Shown: positions 34,701-40,436 of the stretch, one piece after another
Layout: the number at the start of each line of letters is the position of its first letter
How positions within the stretch are numbered: the stretch's first letter is position 1
Assembly (NCBI RefSeq): GCF_032854445.1
Contig: NC_088298.1
Coordinates: forward strand, 10,839,504-10,903,503
Reading direction: 5' to 3'
Source of the DNA: Liolophura sinensis
Lineage: Eukaryota > Mollusca > Polyplacophora > Chitonida > Chitonidae
DNA: 64,000 nt
Program-made: the position numbers and the translations under genes
Notes under the pieces: model-generated
The model's input: only the letters and a program-made list of their open reading frames with translations
Database searches by the model: none
Told to the model about the DNA's origin: nothing

Positions 34701-35408
34701 TACACATCAGATATGCACATCATATTGGTGAGAGACACATGGTATCCAGCAACTGCTCACACTGGTGATGTTACCAAGGCGCCACAAGCAAAGAAATTCC
34801 CTAGCCATGGCCGTGGAGAACTTTGGGCATCAGGGCTGGATCAATCCGAGGTGAATTTTGGAGGGAGGATATGTGGTGGGTCACATAATCTCGAGTGATT
34901 CAGTTACTCTTGGCTTTTCTCTTAGATTCACCATTTCATACTTTCACTAAACCTCATATCCAGCACTTGTATTACCTCCCTTGTACTCCCATGAAGGCTG
35001 CGAGGCTCCAAAGGGGAACTTTGGTCCTGGTGACAAGTTAGGACGTGAGTCCTGCCTCTCCAGCGAAGCTTCTCGTGATGATGCCAGACTACTTGTTGAC
35101 GAAGGGGGCTTGTCACTCTCATCTATGTGCAGATAAAGTTAAGACACATTAAAGGAAAAGGCCAAGCAACTCTTTTAGCACTGTGAAAATATTACATCAA
35201 ATAATATACTCTATTGCCATAAACTGTATAATTTCAAAATAGTGTAAATGTTATAAAATAACAGCAATTTGGAAATATAAAATGTGATACTAGTACCTTT
35301 GCCTCTGCGTAAGAGCCTGGTGAGGAAGTTCCCTGAGGGCTTTACATCAGAACTCAGGGGACCAAACTCCGTAAATTTTGGCGGGCTGTTATCCCACTGA
35401 CGAGCCAT
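4720..35408 (-). CDS. PIKFYVE: PIKFYVE, FYVE-finger phosphoinositide 5-kinase (5' part, 26 exons; kinase domain outside window)
   Basis: Makes PtdIns(3,5)P2 (and PtdIns5P) on endosomes in a complex with VAC14 and FIG4 (family knowledge). I joined 26 exons with consensus splice sites; phases agree at every junction, giving 4,490 nt or 1,496 codons plus 2 nt. Domain order matches animal PIKfyve: FYVE (about residues 144-215), DEP (310-400), CCT/TCP1-like (563-830), variable linker (to about 1125), CHK-type Cys/His region (1211-1351), helical segment (1390-1496). The start at 35408 is the first ATG after an in-frame TGA at 35507-35505 and has G at -3 and +4. The human protein is about 2,100 residues, so roughly 600 C-terminal residues including the catalytic PIPK domain lie beyond position 1. 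No frameshift or stop is needed, so the gene looks functional. Exons are listed in the domain entries. Confidence 0.93.
5155..5258. repeat. 45-bp tandem duplication in PIKFYVE intron
   Basis: About 2.3 copies of a 45-bp unit starting ATGAATCTTACAGATAAATA, nearly identical, so recent. Confidence 0.85.
5873..6071 (-). mobile_element. SINE-A copy, 5'-truncated
   Basis: Minus orientation: tail (TTTATTTATTT on the plus strand) at 5873, then the conserved body through GAAGCCAACATGAGCAGGAC. The tRNA-like head is missing. Confidence 0.85.
6112..6756 (-). repeat. Six tandem copies of a 108-bp PIKFYVE exon-plus-donor unit
   Basis: Copies end (minus-strand donors CAACAG|GTGAGTGAG) at 6648, 6540, 6434, 6326, 6218 and 6112. 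Four spacings are 108 bp (36 codons) and two are 106 bp. Each unit encodes EVYNxVLEHTVKLKTE and TQMKLITEYMNKQQ-like peptides. The first copy is the real exon 24. The 2-bp deletions in the third and last copies break the frame, so at most two copies can be read through before a stop. Confidence 0.95.
7071..7375 (+). mobile_element. SINE-A, near full length
   Basis: tRNA-like head GTGGCTCAGTTGG (A box) and GAGTTCAAGTCC (B box), a conserved body (GGAAGGTCTGCCAGCAACCT), then AATATTCTTGAATACGGCG and an AATAAATA-rich tail. The copy is diverged in the anticodon-like part. The family resembles V-SINE/RUDI-type mollusc SINEs, but I cannot confirm the name. Confidence 0.9.
7868..8352 (+). mobile_element. 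SINE-A split by a nested SINE-B
   Basis: Head at 7868-7907, body and tail at 8114-8352. The break is flanked by a 12-bp repeat GCGCTAGTGCAG at 7896-7907 and 8114-8125, the target-site duplication made when SINE-B inserted. Confidence 0.92.
7908..8113 (-). mobile_element. SINE-B nested in SINE-A
   Basis: Minus orientation: tail side GAGTGCTTGGGGTTTAATG, body CCTCCTTGTTGCAGGACGG, then directly the tRNA-like end ATCCTGGATCTACCGGTCCC. Compared with the fuller copy at 57998-58357 the middle part (GCCCGAGCCATTATACTG to CTTTTAAAG) is deleted. Confidence 0.9.
8399..8614. mobile_element. MITE-1 copy, about 215 bp
   Basis: Ends are inverted repeats: TAATTCTTCAACCTTTTTAC at the left and the complement of it (GAAAAAGTTGAGGAATTA) at the right. 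The interior (AATGTAATTTTGTCTC) recurs at 12.9, 24.4, 54.3 and 58.4 kb. Confidence 0.75.
10548..10878 (-). mobile_element. SINE-C copy
   Basis: Tail resembles SINE-B (GAGGTTTAATGTTGTACTT, TTTTTCAGTCATA), but the body differs (GAAGTATCATGCTGAAGACA) and the tRNA-like end reads GGTTGCTCTAACCATTAGAT. A second copy is at 50040-50360. Confidence 0.75.
11712..12556. repeat. 38-bp minisatellite, about 22 copies
   Basis: Unit AAGCAAACCACAGAAATATG followed by AAAACAGACCGATGCACG. Because 38 is not a multiple of 3 and the unit has no stop on the minus strand, three overlapping 200-290 codon reading frames run through it. They are repeat artefacts, not genes. Confidence 0.96.
12557..12842. repeat. Degenerate short-motif region
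   Basis: Repeated variants of GGTCTATGATTCTGGGTGG and TGGTCCATAATTCTG spaced irregularly; an eroded minisatellite next to the 38-bp array. Confidence 0.6.
12843..13044. mobile_element. MITE-1 copy
   Basis: Left end TAATTCTTTAACCATTTTGC, right end GGCCGTGGAATTAGGGTA, interior TAATTTTGTCTCCAAACTC; same family as 8399-8614. Confidence 0.7.
13337..13611 (+). mobile_element. SINE-B copy
   Basis: tRNA-like head CCCGATAGCACAATTGGTAG with B-box-like GAGTCAATCCTGAG, body, and tail TAAACCCCAAGCACTCATTC. Flanks share ATTTTGAC (left end before 13337, right after 13611), a likely target-site duplication. Confidence 0.9.
13831..14097 (-). mobile_element. SINE-A, near full length
   Basis: Tail TTTATTTATTTATTTATTTG at the left, head ending CTAACCAACTGAGCCACGG at the right; complete body between. 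Confidence 0.92.
14224..14503 (+). mobile_element. SINE-A, near full length
   Basis: Head GGGGCCTCTGCGGCTCAGTT, body, AATATTCTTGAATACGGC and an AATAAATA tail. Lies about 125 bp from an opposite-strand copy (13831-14097). Confidence 0.92.
14964..15103 (-). mobile_element. SINE-A, 5'-truncated
   Basis: Tail and body only, ending at GCAGGTTGCTAGCAGACC. Confidence 0.85.
16668..16912 (-). mobile_element. SINE-A with target-site duplication
   Basis: Flanked by the 11-bp direct repeat AATATCCCACA at 16657-16667 and 16913-16923. Both ends of the element are present; the head shows a small deletion. Confidence 0.93.
17515..17849 (-). mobile_element. SINE-B copy
   Basis: Starts TGAGTGCTTGGGGTTCAACG, ends in the tRNA-like GATATGGGGCCGGT. 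CATTAAAGG occurs on both flanks, a likely target-site duplication. Confidence 0.88.
17850..18788. other. Intron stretch, nothing recognised
   Basis: Intron between PIKFYVE exons 16 and 17. A 159-codon minus-strand reading frame (18083-18562) has no recognised domain and no splice-site support. Confidence 0.5.
18906..19659 (+). mobile_element. Solo LTR of a retrotransposon, 754 bp
   Basis: Begins TGTTATG and ends GGGGCGTAACA, giving TGTTA/TAACA terminal inverted ends, with a 4-bp direct repeat CAAA on each side (18902-18905, 19660-19663). Inside are TATA-like TATATAAG and TATAAAAG near 19065-19080 and AATAAA poly(A) signals near 19540-19565, all in the order expected of an LTR on the plus strand. 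No internal retrotransposon body follows, so it is a solo LTR. It contains an imperfect 50-bp duplication around TAAGTACTTTAGTATTTGTA. The Ty3/gypsy class is inference. A 118-codon frame at 19112-19468 lies wholly inside and is not a gene. Confidence 0.8.
19807..20301 (-). mobile_element. Mariner/Tc1-like remnant with transposase C-terminal fragment
   Basis: Terminal inverted repeats begin TATACAGGGTGGA at both ends and continue AAGTCTGGACCCATAGGCAA, as in mariner elements. On the minus strand the interior encodes VYANKPRTLQALKDNITQKL, matching the C-terminal part of mariner-type transposases, preceded in another frame by EWPSKS. The rest of the transposase is deleted and the frame is broken. 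A SINE-B tail fragment is inserted in the left inverted repeat. Confidence 0.82.
19842..19924 (-). mobile_element. SINE-B tail fragment inside a mariner inverted repeat
   Basis: GAGTGCTTGGGGTTTAACG through TATGATGACGAAGGAATCC, then the interrupted mariner repeat resumes after CATAGG, which is present on both sides. Confidence 0.85.
21417..21506 (+). mobile_element. SINE-A 3' fragment
   Basis: CTCCCACAAATAATGCTGGC through GGGTAAAACACCAATC and an AATAAATA tail. Confidence 0.82.
21900..22110 (-). repeat. Degenerate copies of PIKFYVE exon 13 end and donor
   Basis: The exon 13 end TTGGAACCACAAATATTACA|GGTGAAAC is followed by two decayed look-alikes with AATTCAACTC...ATTACGGGTGAG and TCTTCTTGGGACCTCAAAAA, spaced roughly 75 bp. 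The similarity is partial. Confidence 0.5.
22680..23165 (-). repeat. 42-bp minisatellite derived from PIKFYVE exon 12 end
   Basis: Unit (minus) GGGCATAAGCAGATACATGT then GCATGTAGATCTAAAAGTTA, about 11 copies, most 42 bp (14 codons; peptide GHKQIHVHVDLKV). It grades into the real exon end, ACGCAAATATGTGCAGATCA...AAAAAG|GTAATGGGC, through intermediate copies, which shows its origin. Confidence 0.9.
23404..23743 (+). mobile_element. SINE-B copy
   Basis: Head AACCAGCACAGTTGGTAGAG with GGTCAATCCTGGGTCGAG, full body, tail TAAACCCCAATCACTCACTC. Confidence 0.9.
23995..24250. repeat. Two diverged copies of a roughly 145-bp intron segment
   Basis: Both copies end in a TTTGAACGTCCACTTTGGTTG-like run (GAACGTCCATTTTGGTTG in the second) and begin ATGAATCCGTCTTAAT or ATGAATCCATCTTAAT. 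Confidence 0.65.
24270..24483. mobile_element. MITE-1 copy, one end eroded
   Basis: Interior TTTTGGAGACAAAACTACAT and right end GGTTGAAGAATTAGGGTA match other copies; the left inverted repeat is not clear. Confidence 0.65.
24792..25010 (-). mobile_element. SINE-A with 17-bp target-site duplication
   Basis: GTATAAATCTTTGTATT occurs at 24775-24791 and 25011-25027. Contains an internal deletion (GGGCAACAAGTATAGG replaces part of the body). Confidence 0.93.
25028..25788. other. Intron stretch, no certain feature
   Basis: A+T-rich intron sequence between PIKFYVE exons 10 and 11; short inverted motifs around CACAAAG are too weak to call an element. Confidence 0.4.
26866..28124 (-). other. PIKFYVE: PIKFYVE exons 7-8: DEP domain
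   Basis: Exons 27970-28124 and 26866-26983. Exon 7 reads DSQQLKDLWRQLQDPERG and later ANCIVGSEIISWLGENK, the signature of the PIKfyve DEP domain. Exon 8 continues REQAVAIGQALLDASFIEP and HPLFQDDFTLYKPGE. DEP domains usually contribute to membrane or protein contacts; the precise role in PIKfyve is not settled. The split inside the domain is at phase 2. Confidence 0.93.
27495..27860. repeat. 76-bp tandem repeat, about 4.5 copies
   Basis: Unit includes TTGGTGAAAAAAAATGATAG and AACTGTATTAATTTTCTTCA; copies diverge toward both ends. Confidence 0.9.
28697..28823. repeat. Imperfect inverted repeat (hairpin)
   Basis: Left arm ACACAGTTACTCAGTGATAG, right arm complementary (CTGTCACTGAGTAACTGTGT), with TGGTGTCAG and its complement nearer the centre. 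Arms about 45 bp; possibly a small foldback element. Confidence 0.75.
29227..29316 (-). mobile_element. SINE-A, strongly 5'-truncated, with target-site duplication
   Basis: ACTAACTTCTG is repeated at 29216-29226 and 29317-29327. Only the tail and 3' body are present, as expected from incomplete reverse transcription. Confidence 0.92.
29605..29830. repeat. 48-bp minisatellite, about 5 copies
   Basis: Unit TTTGCAAAGTTGGATTTCCT followed by TTTCCGCTCCACACTTT. As 48 is a multiple of 3 and stop-free in several frames, long frames appear on both strands; one repeats the 16-residue AKRRCKSVERKRKSNF. No splice sites suggest an exon. Confidence 0.93.
30097..30313. mobile_element. SINE-B rearranged: two halves in opposite orientation
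   Basis: 30097-30183 reads in minus orientation (GGCTGAACGCCAAGC to AGGATTGACCCTGGA), then 30184-30313 in plus orientation (AGATAAAAGAGCAGTGGAAA to TTAAACCCCAAGCGCTCACT). Confidence 0.85.
31290..31930. other. CpG-richer island within a PIKFYVE intron
   Basis: CG dinucleotides (GACGTCGCCAGCGAC, CAACGGGTCGAC, GGGCGGAAG) are denser here than in neighbouring introns. A plus-strand ATG frame MPRRRQRQINLL leads to a donor-like GTGATT|GTAAGT at about 31666. It could be an alternative promoter or nested first exon; unproven. Confidence 0.3.
33027..35408 (-). other. PIKFYVE: PIKFYVE exons 1-4: N-terminal segment and FYVE zinc finger
   Basis: Coding exons 35297-35408, 34976-35122, 34354-34484 and 33027-33216. 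The first begins MARQWDNSPPKFTEFGPL and resembles the N-terminus of vertebrate PIKfyve. The second and third are Ser/Pro-rich, the third ending in a short helix-like stretch SQISNILERRSA. The fourth holds the FYVE core: CRECYDC, the basic RRHHCRICG motif that binds PtdIns3P, and FCSKCC. The last zinc-ligand pair (VCTYC) is in the next exon. FYVE domains anchor proteins to PtdIns3P on early endosomes. All FYVE cysteines are present. Confidence 0.93.
33545..34354 (-). repeat. 82-bp minisatellite derived from PIKFYVE exon 3 end and donor
   Basis: About ten copies. Each repeats (minus) CTGAGTCAGATCAGTAACAT...GAAGAAGTGCT|GTAAGTAG plus 20-30 bp of intron. The real exon 3 end (SQISNILERRSA) is the copy at the 34354 border. 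A TATTAG before each copy could act as acceptor, but the resulting 58-nt exon has an in-frame TAG. Confidence 0.95.
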
Positions 35409-35590
35409 CACTTTACAGGGATTTCTTGGACTTACTGCTAGCAACTGGGAACTGCAATCAGTCCACAGGTGAACCACAGTCAAGCCACCAGCTGGGAACT
35501 GCAATCAGTCCACAGGTGAACCACAGTCAAGCCAGCAGCTCGGAACCGCAATGATGGCTCCTCCTAAACCACGTCCAAGACATGGAGACC
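35409..35590 (-). other. PIKFYVE: PIKFYVE 5' untranslated part of first coding exon
   Basis: A consensus acceptor (CTGACTTTCAG on the minus strand) ends at 35591, so the first coding exon probably starts at 35590 and is spliced to one or more upstream noncoding exons. It contains a 47-bp sequence duplicated in tandem (35444-35537) and a short upstream ORF that stops before the main ATG. A possible upstream donor is AGT|GTAAGTTTC at about 37669. Confidence 0.55.
35444..35537 (-). repeat. PIKFYVE: 47-bp tandem duplication in PIKFYVE 5' UTR
   Basis: Two nearly identical copies containing GGACTGATTGCAGTTCCCAG (minus). Each copy has an acceptor-like GATTGCAG, so alternative splicing into the exon is possible. 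Confidence 0.9.
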
Positions 35591-36876
35591 TGAAAGTCAG
35601 GATAAGTGATAATTATTTATTTGTGGTAAAATTACACTTTTTTTTATTATATTAATTTCTAATTATTTTACTTGTGCTTGATGCCATAGTCAAATGGTTT
35701 CACAGGTATGAATTGACCCCGGTCATATTTATGGGTGGAAGAAAACAGATTACATTGTACCTGCAATGACCCACTGCTTTTTGCCTGGTATGTGACATAA
35801 AGCTTAAAGCTGTGACGAAAGCAGAAAGAGCTGGATTTAAGCATATGATCTCACTGGTTAAGGGTATGCAAGTTATAGATGATCAGTACACCGATTTGAG
35901 GCAGTAAGAGCCTCTTTTCACATAAAATAAAGGTGCACATTTATGGATGGAGGGATGATATGAACTCTTCTTACAACAATATTTGCAAGACAAGTCATGA
36001 ATTTACCTCTAAACTCACAGCCAGATATCTTGTACATGTCAGACTGTAGATGAAAAATATTAAAATTTTCACCACATTCTGACCTTAATGCACCTATCTT
36101 TAGTCTTAGCACATGTGAGTACATGTACTGGGATACAATACGAGACACTTCTGTTCAGTTACTGTTATTCGTTTTTTTTGATTCTCTGCAAATGAAATCT
36201 CATGACCTCTCAATTATACACCATGCTTCTGGTTATGCCAGGATTTTTTCTTCTAGTTTTTTAAACTTAATCATCTTCTAGCCCTGGAGGGCTATGCTTG
36301 CAGGGGTTGTCATGGATTGCTCCCATTCACCTCTGAAGGAAGAATCATAAAATATTGGAAAGCAGTCTATTGCCAACACTCCCTAGCCTGTTACTCCTTC
36401 AGAATGCTTTATAGCGTCCCAGAGCACCCGTCTCTTAAAACCCTGAGCTGTCGATCACTCCAAAGCTAAATATCTATCCATATTTAAGCAATCTCAGCCT
36501 ATATGATTCCAAGTAGCCAACATGGTGGCTGTTTCCCGGGTCTTATGACTGCAAATAGTGGGCATGTGTGTCCCAGGAACACGGATGGTGTATATGATGA
36601 CACCCATCTTGGTGACGTTCAAAAGAGCAAAAATGTTGAACTTGCTGAAATATGATAGATCTTTACCTTTGGGATCATTGACAGCTTGGGATTTTAACAG
36701 TCAGATACCCTGGGATGCTAAGCACTGTAAAGGATTAGCTGAACATGCCTGGGAGGTTAGCAATCGACTGACTATGCGATCACCTGCGAGCATTGTCATC
36801 CAGGGTAAATCATCTTCCTGCTACACAAATGTCTGTAAATTAGCATATCGCTATACATTAGAAAACATTACTTGAG

Positions 36877-37413
36877 AGTTGTAAACACTAGGGTGATATT
36901 TACGTGTTGATTTTCACATGCATTCTGATGTCACTTTTTTCCCACGGTCACATGCTTTAACTGATTTTTCATTAGTTAAAACTGAATGGGGGGATGTTCA
37001 GTTTGCATACAAAAGAAAAACAGCGGAAATAAGACGTTTATCATATGACATTTATTAGATAATGTCATGTTTCGCTGTTACACGTGAGATTTCTGCATTG
37101 TCTTATTAGCGCTTCATACATTTTTGAAAGGATTTCTGTAGTTTGTTGTGAAATGGTTTTGAAATTCCATCAGACAGCTGATCGGGTCTGTAGCTGGTTG
37201 CTTATACCACTACAGAGTTTTTATGCTAGCATGTGGTTTTTAGACATCTTTAAAGACAGATGAACATGGTAAGGGTTGAATGCGCATGTCACATGGACAA
37301 CATCTGAAAGGGTTTCCTCCATATCTGTCCAGCCTCATTCTGGGAAGTAGTGAATTGACGTGAGTAGTGACGTTGTAAAATTACACGTAAATATCACCCT
37401 AGTCTTTACAACT
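36877..37413. mobile_element. Inverted-repeat element (MITE-like), 537 bp
   Basis: Left end AGTTGTAAACACTAGGGTGA continuing TATTTACGTGT; the right end is its complement (36 of about 38 bases). No transposase fragment and no clear target duplication seen. It lies between the two genes, next to the presumptive promoter. Confidence 0.85.
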
Positions 37414-37669
37414 TCCCATTATTTTACATAAAGTGTGCAGACAAAAAGCATGCTGTGAAATGCACGACTGTTGCATATGATAATGGTTCAGATTGTGACT
37501 TGCACAGGCACCCTGAATGAAGGCAAGAATTCCATTCTAAACAGCTAGTGTCACACGGCACTGATGCTAAAGGCAGAGACTGTAAAGTTGTGACAATCAA
37601 CTAGATCGTCTAAGACAACAAAACGCTCCAGGATTTCACATCTTTGTCATTGACACACGTGAAACTTAC

Positions 37670-38110
37670 ACTGTCATTAACTGGGCATCGCTTCTTGTAT
37701 GACAGACAATGTGTCACATAAAACTGTTGCCGATCTCCCAGATTTTATCTGTCAGTCGATTTGATCCGCCATTCTCGTGACATTCGCCTGACAGCCGCAG
37801 ATACGAGAGGTCAAAAATTTGATTTCCCGTCAACCCTTAATATATTTATTTCAGTATTGTTTATTTCAAGATAAATTGTGCTTGTTCTGTTTATTCAGTG
37901 TGAGATAATTACAATAAGTTAACATTTTTATTTTCACGGCGTACGTTGGTGCGGTCACATTTTAGGATAGCTAGCTCTGATTAGCGATCAAAACATTTCC
38001 TCGTGCGCCGTGTTAAAACTGACGCAGCAAGTTTGATGCGAGAAATCCTGGCGGGAAAGAGTAATCAGTGGTTGTTAAAACGTAAGCGCCTCGTGCGATC
38101 ATAAAGAAAA
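37670..38110. promoter_or_regulatory. Candidate divergent promoter between PIKFYVE and NUB1
   Basis: This stretch is visibly richer in CpG than the surrounding introns and lies between the two head-to-head genes. It holds an E2F-like GGCGGGAAA at about 38050, a potential minus-strand donor at 37669 (PIKFYVE side) and a potential plus-strand donor AAAAC|GTAAGC at 38081 (NUB1 side). No TATA box is obvious, as is common for housekeeping promoters. Transcription starts cannot be fixed from sequence alone. Confidence 0.45.
38036..38081 (+). other. NUB1: Possible end of NUB1 noncoding exon 1
   Basis: The sequence before the donor AAAAC|GTAAGC at 38082 is a candidate 5' UTR exon that would splice to the acceptor TTTTAG at 40384. 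If so, an upstream ATG at 38036 opens a short reading frame that crosses the junction and stops at the TAA overlapping the main start codon (TAATG at 40435-40439). Only splice-site quality and location support this exon. Confidence 0.3.
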
Positions 38111-38756
38111 CAATGCGTTATATATTCCTGCATGTTCACTTTAAAGATTTTTGTCGTGTCTTTTGGTTTGTAGCTTGAAATCACATGTAGGTTACCGGAG
38201 TGCTGTTGTTGTTGTGAATGCATATGGAGGCTACCATGCAGGGATAGTACAATATAGTAATATACTATTTAGTCAGGAGTCCAGAGCATTGATTGAGGGA
38301 ATCGCTGCTGTGAATGTTCAACAAAGAAACCAAAGCCTGGTGTTCACTTCGTTATGTTGTAAAATACATGTACTGAATGACAGGAAATATCTAGGATAGC
38401 TGTCTGAAAGAAAATAGTATGTCATTGTCAACGTCTTACAGTATGTGACTTATGTACATATGCATTAAGAGTATCAGGAAAAGAATTCAGTACACCCTTG
38501 CTACTTTCCTACTGATATAAGCAATATGTTTGTGTCAAGCTTTAACCAGTGCATGAAGTTATCGGATATATACACTCCTTAATTCTGACATAATATTTTA
38601 GAATTTTATTGTGTTATCAACACGCCAAATGATGGCGAAATAAAATGCTGAAATAGTGAGTAAAAATGAAGCTTCATTATTAGGGGTAACACTATACTTG
38701 TGTATTATGTGAAACTTATCAGTAGATCTAATGGGTTTTGTCAAGTTAACTCAATG

Positions 38757-39695
38757 GAAAGAGTGAGTGAGTGAGTGAGTGCTTGGGGTTTAACGTTGTA
38801 GTCAACAGTTTTTCAATTATATGACGATGGAGAGTGCATATAATGTGCCTCCTTGTTGCAGGACAGATTTCCACCATTCTCTTTTATCTAGTGTTGCTTC
38901 ACTGAGACAACCTACCGAAGACAAGTTAAGCCACCCCACCCGAACCATCGTGCTGATACGGGTCAACCAGTCGTTGCACTTCCCCTTAAAGGAAAAGGAA
39001 ACACATAAATGATGCCTAAATCAGATGAAAGAGCGTCAAAACTTATTTGCAAATATGATCTTTAATGTTTTTTTGGATTTTTTTTTCAAGGGAAATGGGT
39101 ATTTGAAAATATTTTTGTATGGTGGGTATTTGGGACCAACTTTTGATGTTTATTGTTGTTACATAATAATGTTCTAAATAAGGATGAGATGCTGGTCTAC
39201 TAAATTTATTTGAATGTAAATTTGTTTTTTATATTGAAACATATGCATTCAACCTAAATAATGGTAATGTTTATGAACATATTGAAAATATGAATATGAT
39301 TCAAGATGAGGTTTAATACATTTGTTAGCTGAAAAGAACAAATTCTAGTGCAAAATATTTATTAAACCTGTGTTACATCCTCATTTATGACATTATAAAA
39401 CAAAGACTATAAATGCTAAAAGATGGTTCCAAATACCCACAATACAAAAATTATTTTCAAGTGTCTTTTTCTCCTTAAGGAAAAAATATTGAAGACCACA
39501 CTTAGGAATAATTTTCACACTCTTTCATTTGAACTTAGTCATTTTTATATTTTCTCCACCTTTAATGCTGAATGCTGTGCGAGGAAGCTACAACTTCCTC
39601 TTTTTAAAGTCTTAGGTGTGACCCAACCAAGAATTGAACCTGGATCTACCGCCACTGAAGCAGACACTCTTCCAACTGAGCCATAGGGGCCAGTC
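38757..39695 (-). mobile_element. SINE-B split by a TTAA-flanked element
   Basis: 38757-38985 holds the 3' part (GAGTGCTTGGGGTTTAACG to GTCGTTGCACTTCCCC) and 39566-39695 resumes with ATGCTGAATGCTGTGCGAGG to the tRNA-like end CAACTGAGCCATAGGGGCC. Confidence 0.88.
38990..39561. mobile_element. TTAA-flanked element with long inverted repeats, 572 bp
   Basis: TTAA at 38986-38989 and 39562-39565 flank it. Roughly 150-bp imperfect inverted repeats share GGTGGGTATTTGG and ATGAAAGAG. TTAA target duplication suggests a piggyBac-type origin. No coding remains. Confidence 0.75.
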
Positions 39696-39795
39696 TCAAT
39701 GGAAATACAAAATTGTTATATCTGTTACAATCCCTAGAGCCTGTATCGGAGGACACAAGATGCCCACAACAAATTTATAGTCTTCCTTTATGATT

Positions 39796-39900
39796 TATTT
39801 ATTTATTTGTTTGATTGGTGTTTTACGCCGTACTCAAGAATATTTCACTTATACAACTGCGGCCAGCATTATGGTCGGTGGAAACCAGGCAGAGCCCGGG
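39796..39900 (-). mobile_element. SINE-A, 5'-truncated, with 16-bp target-site duplication
   Basis: GTCTTCCTTTATGATT at 39780-39795 and 39901-39916; element ends at GGCAGAGCCCGGG. Confidence 0.93.
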
Positions 39901-40083
39901 GTCTTCCTTTATGATTCCAATAATGGAAGGCCTCCTCTTTGATGGAAGAATATTTTGGGTTCAGAATATGCAGATGCAACCCATGTTTAATTTCTGATAG
40001 ATAACCAAAGGCTCAAGTTAACAGAGGGAACAATTATTGTCAACAATTCAGAAGACATTTGTTATGTAAATATATCAGCTGGT

Positions 40084-40314
40084 AAAGCATAGCTCAGATG
40101 GTTTAAGAACTGGTTCTCTTTGACCATCGGCCCATTGACCAATGTGGTTGTGTTCTCCAATCCAGGCCCACTTGCTTTCTTCAGAGGGTTTGTAAGGTAA
40201 ATCCTGAAAGAGGTTTTTGACTACGTGGATGCTCTGGTTATCTCACTCAATTACATAACGGCTGTCGTATAAGTGTAAGTGGAATGGTCATTAAACACCA
40301 ATCAAAAAATGGCA
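40084..40314 (+). mobile_element. Old, diverged SINE-A copy
   Basis: Head-like AAGCATAGCTCAGATGGTTT and tail TCATTAAACACCAATCAAAA with a poorly matching body; just upstream of the first coding exon of NUB1. Confidence 0.6.
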
Positions 40315-40436
40315 AAGTAAGGAAATGCAAAGGTATAAACACAGGGTATATAGTGATGGTAGAAAATGTTATTTTTTGTTTTAGGTGTATTGGGCAAGAC
40401 ATCTCTGATCTCCAGACACTGGAAACCAAAGGGATA

